Source: Deltaproteobacteria bacterium RIFCSPLOWO2_02_56_12 (GTDB taxonomy: Bacteria > Desulfobacterota > Binatia > UBA9968). Taken from it: a DNA stretch of 23,857 nucleotides. The notes beneath the pieces are model-generated. The model did not search any database. It was not told where the DNA came from and saw nothing but the letters and a program-made list of their open reading frames with translations. Numbering within the stretch: position 1 is the first letter of the stretch; the number at the start of each line of letters is the position of its first letter. Shown piece by piece: positions 7,164 through 12,825 of the stretch. Location of the stretch: assembly GCA_001799045.1 (NCBI GenBank), contig MGRY01000188.1, positions 1-23,857 of the forward strand, read 5' to 3'. The translations under genes and the position numbers were made by a program.

Positions 7164-7946
7164 ATGAGCATACGACTTACCCCTGAGCAGATTGAGCGCT
7201 ACAGCCGCCAAATCATGATCCCTGACCTCGGCGGCAGAGGACAGATCCGTCTGCGCCGGGGAAAAGTCCTGATCATCGGCTCCGGAGGTTTAGGATGCCC
7301 CGCAGCCTTTTATCTCACGGCAGCCGGGATCGGGACGTTGGGCCTTGTGGATGGCGATCGCGTGGAGCTTTCCAACCTTCAGCGGCAGATCCTTCATTCG
7401 ACCATGGATGTTGGCCGGGAAAAGGTGGCGTCGGCCAAGGAAAAACTCAATCGCCTTAACCCGGAGGTGGAGATCTGTAACTATCCGGTGCGCTTCGATG
7501 AGAAAAACGCCGCGGAGATCGCCGCCCCCTATGATTTCATCATTGACGGGAGCGATAATTTTGCCACGAAGTTCCTTGTGAACGATATCGCGGTGTCTCT
7601 AGGAAAGCCCTTCTCCCATGCCGGGATTGTGCGCCTGCAGGGCCAGACCATGACCGTGATCCCGCACCAGAGCGCGTGTTACCGCTGCCTTTTTAAAGAA
7701 CCTCCGGCTCCAGGCGAGATTCTGAATTGCCAGCAGGCAGGCATCCTCGGAGCTATCGCCGGGACTATCGGTTCGATTCAGGCCACGGAAGCGATCAAAT
7801 ATTTTGCCGGAATGGAAGAGGAACTCCTGGTGGACCGGTTGCTAACGTATGACGCCAAGGCAATGAAGTTCCGTATCGTCGACGTCAAGAAAAATCCACG
7901 GTGCGGCGCCTGTGGAGGGAAAACGTTGAACTCGTTAATCGTGTAA
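7164..7946 (+). CDS. ThiF/MoeB/HesA-family adenylyltransferase (E1-like activator of a sulfur-carrier protein)
   Basis: This 260-residue E1-like enzyme would adenylate the C-terminal glycine of a small ubiquitin-like sulfur carrier, most likely the MoaD/CysO-like protein encoded later in the same operon. Visible features are the nucleotide-binding GSGGLG (39-44), the loop NLQRQ with R74, D128/D131 in DGSDNF, a conserved cysteine C189 in NCQQAG at the position of the ThiF/MoeB catalytic cysteine, and two zinc pairs, C172/C175 and C247/C250. The length matches MoeB/ThiF; the C-terminal rhodanese domain of MoeZ/MOCS3 is absent, so sulfur must come from a separate donor or directly from sulfide. 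Being first after a SAM riboswitch argues for a role in sulfur amino acid synthesis rather than thiamin or molybdopterin synthesis. No moaE, thiG or thiH is nearby. Confidence 0.92.
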   Translation: MSIRLTPEQIERYSRQIMIPDLGGRGQIRLRRGKVLIIGSGGLGCPAAFYLTAAGIGTLGLVDGDRVELSNLQRQILHSTMDVGREKVASAKEKLNRLNPEVEICNYPVRFDEKNAAEIAAPYDFIIDGSDNFATKFLVNDIAVSLGKPFSHAGIVRLQGQTMTVIPHQSACYRCLFKEPPAPGEILNCQQAGILGAIAGTIGSIQATEAIKYFAGMEEELLVDRLLTYDAKAMKFRIVDVKKNPRCGACGGKTLNSLIV

Positions 7947-7948
7947 TG

Positions 7949-7996
7949 GTTATTCGTATACTCGTGCGAATAACTAATCAACAAATAACGAATAAC
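7949..7996 (+). repeat. Small inverted/direct repeat cluster in the spacer
   Basis: GTTATTCG (7949-7956) forms a perfect 8-base stem with CGAATAAC (7967-7974), and an identical second CGAATAAC (7989-7996) gives an alternative partner. No T-tract follows, so this is not an intrinsic terminator. It could be an mRNA-stability or processing hairpin in the 79-base gap before the threonine-synthase-like gene, or simple spacer sequence. Confidence 0.5.
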
Positions 7997-8025
7997 AAGC
8001 GAGGGAATAAGAGGGAGAAAAACCA

Positions 8026-9294
8026 ATGAGTTTTGTCCAAGGGCTTAAATGCAGAGAATGCGGCCAGGAGTACCCCAAGGAACCGCTCCACGTGTGCGAG
8101 ACCTGTTTCGGTCCCCTGGAGATCGTGTACGATTATGACCGCATCAAAAAATCCATCAGCCGTGAAAAGATCCTCTCACGGCCGAATAATCTCTGGCGCT
8201 ATCGGGAGCTTCTGCCGATCGACGGTGAGCCGCGTGCCGGACTCTATTCAGGTTTTACCCCCCTCGTCCGCGCCCACAGACTGGGTGAGGTCCTCGGAGT
8301 CAAGGAGCTCTACCTCAAAGACGACTCGGTAAACCATCCCACTTTTTCGTACAAGGACCGCGTCGTATCCGTGGCCATCTCCAAGGCCATCGAGTTTGGC
8401 TTCGACACGGTCTCTTGCGCCTCCACGGGCAACCTTGCCAACTCGGTCGCCGCCCACGCCGCCAAGGCCGGGCTGAACTGCTACGTCTTTATCCCCGACG
8501 GGTTGGAGCAGGGGAAGATCATCGGCTCGGCGATCTATGGCCCGCGCACGATCTCGATAAAGGGAAACTACGATGACGTCAACCGGCTCTGCAGCGAGAT
8601 CGCCGACAAGTACGGCTGGGCCTTTGTCAATGTCAACTTGAGGCCCTACTATGCCGAGGGGGCCAAGACCCACGGTTTCGAGATCGCGGAACAGCTGGGA
8701 TGGAAACTCCCGCGCCATCTCGTGGTCGCCTCCGCCGGAGGGACCATCCTTCCCAAGCTGGCCAAGGCATTCAAGGAATTCAAGCGGGTGGGGCTGATTG
8801 AGGACGGAGAGTGCAAGATCTACGCGGCGCAGGCGGCCGGCTGTGACCCTATGATCCAGGCGCTCAAAAAAGGGACGGATCTCATCAGCCCGGTGAAACC
8901 CAACACCATCGCGAGCTCTATTGCCATCGGCAATCCGGCCGACGGCTACTACGTGCTCCAGGCAGTGCGGGAATCGGGAGGATGGGGAGAGAGCGTTACC
9001 GACGAAGAGATCCTCGACGCCATCAAACTCCTCGCCCGCACGGAAGGAATCTTTACCGAGCCGGCAGGCGGAACTGAGGTGGCGGTAGCGAAGAAACTCA
9101 TCCAGCAAGGAAGAATACCGCGCGACGAATCCATCGTTATCAGCATTACCGGGAACGGGTATAAGACTCTCGAAGTGGTCGCCCACAGCGTGGAGAAACC
9201 CTTCCGAATCCATGCGCATCTAAAAGACTTCGACGAGCTTTACCTTCAGCTCACCCAGCCCTCTGCTGGAAAAGCCCTGGCCGGCGAAGGCTAA
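8026..9294 (+). CDS. Threonine-synthase-like PLP enzyme with N-terminal zinc ribbon; candidate homocysteine synthase
   Basis: This 422-residue fold-type II PLP enzyme would normally be annotated threonine synthase (O-phosphohomoserine to threonine). An N-terminal rubredoxin-like zinc ribbon (C9, C12, C24, C27) is followed by the PLP domain. The Schiff-base lysine is K110 in PTFSYKDR and the phosphate-binding loop is STGNLANS (133-140). Ordinary ThrC usually has NPTGSFKDRG and ASTGNTSAS, so both active-site loops deviate here. The gene is second in a SAM-riboswitch operon and is followed by a sulfur-carrier gene, without hom or thrB. I therefore consider a beta/gamma-replacement enzyme that puts carrier-borne sulfur on O-phosphohomoserine to make homocysteine at least as likely as threonine synthesis (inference). 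The start has GAGGGAG upstream. Confidence 0.85.
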   Translation: MSFVQGLKCRECGQEYPKEPLHVCETCFGPLEIVYDYDRIKKSISREKILSRPNNLWRYRELLPIDGEPRAGLYSGFTPLVRAHRLGEVLGVKELYLKDDSVNHPTFSYKDRVVSVAISKAIEFGFDTVSCASTGNLANSVAAHAAKAGLNCYVFIPDGLEQGKIIGSAIYGPRTISIKGNYDDVNRLCSEIADKYGWAFVNVNLRPYYAEGAKTHGFEIAEQLGWKLPRHLVVASAGGTILPKLAKAFKEFKRVGLIEDGECKIYAAQAAGCDPMIQALKKGTDLISPVKPNTIASSIAIGNPADGYYVLQAVRESGGWGESVTDEEILDAIKLLARTEGIFTEPAGGTEVAVAKKLIQQGRIPRDESIVISITGNGYKTLEVVAHSVEKPFRIHAHLKDFDELYLQLTQPSAGKALAGEG

Positions 9295-9335
9295 AAAGCG
9301 CGCCTTGAAAGGTTCACATGGAAGGTTTACACTAC

Positions 9336-9361
9336 GATTTTAGATTTGGGATTTTAGATTT
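9336..9361 (+). repeat. AT-rich direct repeat, two copies of a 12-mer
   Basis: GATTTTAGATTT occurs at 9336-9347 and again at 9350-9361, followed by a related inverted word (AATCCAAAATT). It fills most of the 100-base spacer before the sulfur-carrier gene and resembles low-complexity intergenic sequence rather than a gene or terminator. Confidence 0.55.
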
Positions 9362-9394
9362 CGGCAATCCAAAATTGAAACAGGAGGTTGGATT

Positions 9395-9673
9395 ATGATG
9401 GTGCGTGTTCGCGTCCCTACCCCGCTGCGCAAATTGACCAACGGTGTCGATGAGGTAAACGCTCAAGGCAACAACGTGCGTGCCCTGGTAGAGGATCTGG
9501 AGCGTAATTTTCCGGGGATCAAGGAGAGGATCTGTGACGAATCGGGAAAAATCCGCAGGTTTGTGAACGTCTATGTCAACGGGGATGACATCCGCTTTCT
9601 CCAAAACCTGGAGACCTCTCTCAAGGAGGGAGACAACATATCAATCGTCCCAGCTATCGCAGGAGGGGTATAG
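9395..9673 (+). CDS. MoaD/ThiS/CysO-like ubiquitin-fold sulfur-carrier protein
   Basis: A 92-residue beta-grasp sulfur carrier. The N-terminus (VRVRVPTPLRKLTNG) and C-terminus (GDNISIVPAIAGGV) match the MoaD/ThiS/CysO pattern. In this family the last glycine of the terminal GG is adenylated by an E1-like enzyme and converted to a thiocarboxylate that donates sulfur. Neighbouring genes for an E1-like enzyme and a CysM-like synthase make a CysO-type role in amino acid synthesis the best reading; MPT synthase and thiazole genes are absent. One valine follows the GG, so a protease would be needed to expose the glycine (see findings). A strong AGGAGG precedes the ATG; a second ATG immediately follows and could also be used. 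Gap to the cysteine synthase gene is 24 bases. Confidence 0.9.
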   Translation: MMVRVRVPTPLRKLTNGVDEVNAQGNNVRALVEDLERNFPGIKERICDESGKIRRFVNVYVNGDDIRFLQNLETSLKEGDNISIVPAIAGGV

Positions 9674-9697
9674 GATCCCTCCCGTTTCCAGTTCTTT

Positions 9698-10699
9698 ATG
9701 GTTAAGTCAATCCCTGCCCACTGGCTAGCCGCCGAAAGGGCCAGAGAACCCAAGTCCGTGAATTCCATCCTTGATCTGGTCGGGGATACTCCCCTTCTGC
9801 AGATCCACAAGATAGCGAGCGGAATTTCTCCCGGAGTCAGGATCTTTGCCAAACTGGAAGGCTGCAATCCGGGGGGCTCCGTCAAGGACCGAGCCGCTTT
9901 AAGGATGATCCAGGAAGGGATCCGTTTGGGGGAACTGAAAGAGGGGAAAACCATCATCGACTCGACCTCAGGAAATACCGGCATCGCGCTGGCGCTCTGC
10001 GGGACAGTTTTGGGTTATCCTGTTGAGCTGGTCATGCCCTCCAACGTCAGCACAGAACGGAAGCGAATCATCAAAGCCTTCGGCGCTGAGGTCATCTACA
10101 GTGATCCTTTAGAAGGGTCGGATGGGGCGATCCGCCTGTGCCGCAAAATTCTGGAAGAAAACCCGGAAAAATACTTTAAGCCGGATCAGTACTTCAACCC
10201 CCTGAATCCCCAGGCCCACTATGAAACAACCGGCCCGGAGATCTATCGTCAGACCAATGGCGAGGTCACGCATTTCATTGCCGGGATCGGGACGAGCGGC
10301 ACCGTCATGGGTACGGGCCGTTATCTCAAAGAGAAAAACCCCAGGATTCGAGTCATAGCTGTCGAACCGGATGACGCCCTGCACGGCCTGGAAGGACTAA
10401 AACACATGGCGAGCTCGATCGTCCCGGGTATTTATCACGAAGAAAAATTGGATGAAAAAATTGCCGTCGCTACCGAAGACGCCTATGCCATGGTCTATCG
10501 ACTCAGTCAGGAAGAAGGCGTCCTGGTGGGGCAATCCTCCGGGGCGGCCATGTACGCCGCCCTGCAGGTCGCCCGCAAGCTCAGATCCGGGACTGTGGTA
10601 ACCGTCTTCCCTGACTTTGGGGACAAATATCTCACCACCAACCTATGGATAGGCTGGCGTGATAAAATGTCAGTCGGAAATTTGCAATTTTCTATCTGA
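9698..10699 (+). CDS. cysM: Cysteine synthase, CysM-like PLP enzyme
   Basis: A 333-residue fold-type II PLP enzyme of the cysteine synthase/O-phosphoserine sulfhydrylase family. The PLP lysine is K63 in NPGGSVKDR. The substrate loop is TSGNTG (90-95), the phosphate cup is GIGTSGT (196-202) and the pyridine-nitrogen serine lies in GQSSGAA (278-284). The C-terminal segment KYLTTNLW resembles the KYLST end of mycobacterial CysM, which takes sulfur from CysO thiocarboxylate, and here a CysO-like gene sits directly upstream. The donor substrate (O-acetylserine, O-phosphoserine or an alternative such as a homoserine ester) cannot be decided from sequence. The ATG at 9698 has no good ribosome site; GTG at 9758, just before the conserved NSILDLVGDTPLL, is an alternative start. 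Confidence 0.9.
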   Translation: MVKSIPAHWLAAERAREPKSVNSILDLVGDTPLLQIHKIASGISPGVRIFAKLEGCNPGGSVKDRAALRMIQEGIRLGELKEGKTIIDSTSGNTGIALALCGTVLGYPVELVMPSNVSTERKRIIKAFGAEVIYSDPLEGSDGAIRLCRKILEENPEKYFKPDQYFNPLNPQAHYETTGPEIYRQTNGEVTHFIAGIGTSGTVMGTGRYLKEKNPRIRVIAVEPDDALHGLEGLKHMASSIVPGIYHEEKLDEKIAVATEDAYAMVYRLSQEEGVLVGQSSGAAMYAALQVARKLRSGTVVTVFPDFGDKYLTTNLWIGWRDKMSVGNLQFSI

Positions 10700-10710
10700 A
10701 TGGCGCAAAG

Positions 10711-10968
10711 ATGAAGTCCCAAAAGGAAAAGGTCTGTGAAAGGGTCTATTTGACCTTTCCCAAGGAGCTGGTCAAGGAGCCCATCGTCTGCTTGCTGGCA
10801 AAGAAATTCGACATCCTCTTTACCATCCGGGGATCAACGGTCACCTCAGAGATGGGCTTGATGGCGCTGGAAATCGACGGCGAACGGGGAGAGGTGGACA
10901 GAGCCATTCAGTGGCTCAAAGAAAAAGGCATGATCGTTGAGCCTATCGAAAAAAACGTAATCGAGTAA
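10711..10968 (+). CDS. Stand-alone NIL-domain protein
   Basis: An 85-residue protein that is essentially one NIL domain, the ACT-like ligand-binding module at the C-terminus of the methionine importer ATPase MetN. Features are VYLTFPKELVKEPIVCLLAKKFDILFTIRGSTV, then MGLMALEIDGE and a final helix RAIQWLKEKG. NIL domains also occur fused to ferredoxins in proteins implicated in homocysteine synthesis in methanogens and sulfate reducers. Here the ferredoxin part is missing. It is the last gene of the riboswitch operon, 11 bases after the cysteine synthase stop, so methionine sensing or a structural role in homocysteine formation is plausible. There is only a weak ribosome site, so it may rely on translational coupling. 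Confidence 0.87.
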   Translation: MKSQKEKVCERVYLTFPKELVKEPIVCLLAKKFDILFTIRGSTVTSEMGLMALEIDGERGEVDRAIQWLKEKGMIVEPIEKNVIE

Positions 10969-11009
10969 CCTACTACCAGCGTAACTCTTTTTTCCAAAAA
11001 ACAGGCTGC

Positions 11010-11137
11010 GTGCCGGGCCAAGAAACGAGCATAACGAGGCGCGAGCCCCGAGGCGACTGAGGCGTACTTGGTGGAGTACGCCGCAAGGAGAACGAGAGGC
11101 GATAAACGAAGTTAGGCGAAGTTTATTGGTCTGGCAC
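11010..11137. repeat. Long imperfect hairpin / palindromic intergenic element
   Basis: The outer arms GTGCCGGGCCAAGAAAC (11010-11026) and GTTTATTGGTCTGGCAC (11121-11137) pair over 17 positions with two G-T pairs and one mismatch. Inside, GCATAAC (11029-11035) pairs with GTTAGGC (11111-11117) with one mismatch, and GGCGTACT/AGTACGCC (11061-11068 with 11075-11082) forms a perfect terminal hairpin. It has no coding potential that I recognise, fills most of the 168-base gap between convergent genes, and its right arm touches the stop codon of the exported protein. It may be a palindromic mobile element, a structured RNA or a bidirectional terminator. Confidence 0.7.
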
Positions 11138-11604
11138 TACTGGGTCATGCCCGAGATCGAGAGAATTAACACCCCCCCTTCGTGAGCCGGACCCCCGAGA
11201 AGAAAATTGCCGCGGTTGCGTATCCTCACGGTAGTATCCAAGAGGGGCTTTTCACCATCTTGCAGACGCACTTTCAAGGCGAGCCGGTTATTGCGGTATT
11301 CCTGCGGTACCACCGTAAGGGTACGCCCCCCGGGAATCTCGAAGGCAGCGTTTCCCAGCCAGGGAACCTTTTGACTCTCCTCTTTGATCAAGCGATAGGA
11401 GCGGTATTTGATTACCTCCAGCTGATTTTTCATCTTGGAGAGCTTGGAATCAAAATCCTCACTCTCGTTGCTGGCCAGAATAGTGCCGATAATCAACTGG
11501 ACCGCCTGCTGGCCTTTTTCAGCGGCGGCGACATTGCCGGCCAAGAGCAGCAGCCAAAAACTAAAAAGAAGTGTCCGGCGAAGCGGGTTCCGCAGCAGAT
11601 TCAT
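11137..11604 (-). CDS. Small exported protein of a sigma-factor operon, function unknown
   Basis: I do not recognise this family. With the start at 11604 the product has 155 residues. It begins with a Sec signal peptide (MNLLRNPLRR, core TLLFSFWLLLLAG, cleavage after VAAA), so the mature protein of roughly 125 residues is periplasmic. The body has a charged helix (SEDFDSKLSKMKNQLEVIKY) and then a likely beta-rich part with LTVVPQEYRNNRLALKVRL and a C-terminal GGPAHEGGVLILSIS. An in-frame ATG at 11625 is possible but has no ribosome site, whereas AGGAAGAGGAAG precedes 11604. The frame overlaps the anti-sigma gene by 44 bases. Position suggests a periplasmic sensor, modulator or target of the envelope-stress sigma factor (inference). 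Confidence 0.7.
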   Translation of the reverse strand: MNLLRNPLRRTLLFSFWLLLLAGNVAAAEKGQQAVQLIIGTILASNESEDFDSKLSKMKNQLEVIKYRSYRLIKEESQKVPWLGNAAFEIPGGRTLTVVPQEYRNNRLALKVRLQDGEKPLLDTTVRIRNRGNFLLGGPAHEGGVLILSISGMTQ

Positions 11605-12106
11605 CTTCCTCTTCCTGATTCTCATACAGCCAGATAACCGTTGTCTTGGTCTTGGACTCGCGGAACACGGCCACGTTAAAGCCGTGACCGTCGATGGAGT
11701 CTACCGCGGTCGTATTGCCCCGATTCGATCCCCCACGCCACCCCGGAAGAAACTGCTCCAAGGAAACAATTCCCAGCAGGAGAACAATCGCCACCGGGAT
11801 CGCCCAGGCTAATCTCTCAGGATAGAGAGCAGGGCGGAGCCAATCCCAGAGGCGTGCAGTCCACGGCTTTTTTTCCAGGATCCTCCGACGCACCCCATCC
11901 CAGAAGGGGCCAAAGGCAACCCCGGATGCCCGACCTTCAAGAACGCTCTTGAGGGAGGCTTGCAGCCGTTCCAATTGCTCCTTCTCGGCAAGACACGAAG
12001 GGCATCCCTGCGCGTGCATCCGGATCCGTTCGGCCTCCGAGCGGTTCAGCTCTTCATCCAAAAAAGCCCCGAGCGACTTTCTTACGTTTTCGCAATCCAT
12101 CATCAT
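11561..12106 (-). CDS. Anti-sigma factor with ZAS zinc finger and one membrane segment
   Basis: A 181-residue inner-membrane regulator. The cytoplasmic N-terminus has the zinc-binding anti-sigma (ZAS/zf-HC2) pattern: C5, then H31-x3-C35-x2-C38 in HAQGCPSC. One hydrophobic segment (about residues 98-118, LAWAIPVAIVLLLGIVSL) is followed by a periplasmic part of about 60 residues ending in an acidic tail (ENQEEEDESAAEP). The tail is encoded where the frame overlaps the next gene. Three consecutive ATG codons sit at the start, and the sigma gene's TGA lies within them, so the two are translationally coupled; no separate ribosome site is seen. It would hold the upstream ECF sigma factor at the membrane until an envelope signal releases it. 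Confidence 0.87.
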   Translation of the reverse strand: MMMDCENVRKSLGAFLDEELNRSEAERIRMHAQGCPSCLAEKEQLERLQASLKSVLEGRASGVAFGPFWDGVRRRILEKKPWTARLWDWLRPALYPERLAWAIPVAIVLLLGIVSLEQFLPGWRGGSNRGNTTAVDSIDGHGFNVAVFRESKTKTTVIWLYENQEEEDESAAEPASPDTSF

Positions 12107-12663
12107 ATAAAGGGGGCCAGTTTTTCTTGCAACTTCTTGCGCGCGTAATGGAGCCGGCTCATCACGGTTCCTTCCGAACAGCCTAAAATGCGACCCATAT
12201 CTTTGTAGGAGAGACCTTCAACCGCTCTCATTACAATGACCGCTTTATGATCAGGAGTCAATTCGTTGATAGCCGCGAGCAGACGCTCTCCCAGTTCCTT
12301 GCTCTGAAGATCCACATAGGGGTCGTTGGCTAATTCCGTCCCTTCCCCTTTGTCCGTCAGGTCATCCATTGTTTCTCGATATTCCGTGGCGCTTCGCTTC
12401 TGACGCCTCTGGAAATCAATCGACAAATTCACCGCGATCCGGTAAAGCCAGGTGTAAAAGGCGGCCCCGCCCTTGAAGCCCTTGATGTTTTTGTAGGCAC
12501 GAAAGAAGGTTTCCTGGGCTACTTCCATGGCATCCTCGCGATGATTCAATATCCCCACGACCACCAAAAAGACCTTGCGGTGATATCTTGCAACCAGCTC
12601 CTGGAAAGCCTCACTCTCTCCCTCCTGGCACTTCCGGACAAGCTCCCAGTCGCTAAGTTCCAC
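12103..12663 (-). CDS. ECF (RpoE-like) RNA polymerase sigma factor
   Basis: A 186-residue sigma-70 family group 4 factor. Region 2 (about 10-85) contains FQELVARYHRKVF and the core-binding/-10 recognition stretch DAMEVAQETFFRAYKNI. Region 4 (about 128-180) contains ELTPDHKAVIVMRAVEGLSYKDMGRILGC followed by GTVMSRLHYARKKL, the -35 reading helix-turn-helix. No region 1 or 3 is present. The start is GTG with AAGGA about 7 bases upstream. The gene is first in a three-gene operon with a membrane anti-sigma factor and an exported protein, the standard architecture for an envelope-stress response. The regulon is unknown. The 162-base divergent spacer to the zinc-ribbon gene probably contains its promoter, but no sequence there is clear enough to call. 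Confidence 0.93.
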   Translation of the reverse strand: MELSDWELVRKCQEGESEAFQELVARYHRKVFLVVVGILNHREDAMEVAQETFFRAYKNIKGFKGGAAFYTWLYRIAVNLSIDFQRRQKRSATEYRETMDDLTDKGEGTELANDPYVDLQSKELGERLLAAINELTPDHKAVIVMRAVEGLSYKDMGRILGCSEGTVMSRLHYARKKLQEKLAPFI

Positions 12664-12734
12664 AATGGTCCTTGTTCAATTGGACGTCGAAAAACAACCT
12701 TTATTCAAATCGGCAAATAACTACTAGCAAAACC

Positions 12735-12762
12735 TTGAATTTTCCGCGAATTACCCTAAGAT
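12735..12762 (+). promoter_or_regulatory. Candidate promoter for the zinc-ribbon/DUF3426 gene
   Basis: TTGAAT (12735-12740), a 16-base spacer and TAAGAT (12757-12762) are a reasonable sigma-70 pair in the divergent spacer, giving a leader of about 55 bases before the ATG at 12826. Both boxes are imperfect and the spacer is one base short of optimal. Confidence 0.4.
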
Positions 12763-12825
12763 ACTATTACTTTCCGCGATGTTCGGACCAAGCCGAAGGG
12801 CCTAACCTTAACACAGAAAGACTCG

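Noticed and set aside
7949..7974. Perfect hairpin after the ThiF-like gene as a transcription terminator
   Set aside because: The stem is AT-rich and is not followed by a T-tract; the downstream genes have no promoter of their own, so termination here would silence the operon.
8248..9219. Long open frame (323 codons) on the minus strand inside the threonine-synthase-like gene
   Set aside because: It is antisense to a protein with intact zinc, PLP and substrate motifs; the composition is arginine/glycine/aspartate-rich as in shadow frames of GC-rich genes, and no ribosome site or family pattern is seen.
9395..9673. Assignment of the carrier as MoaD (molybdopterin) or ThiS (thiamin)
   Set aside because: No moaE, moaA, thiG, thiH or TPP riboswitch is nearby, while a SAM riboswitch and a cysteine synthase are; CysO/HcyS-like use fits better, although the fold alone cannot decide.
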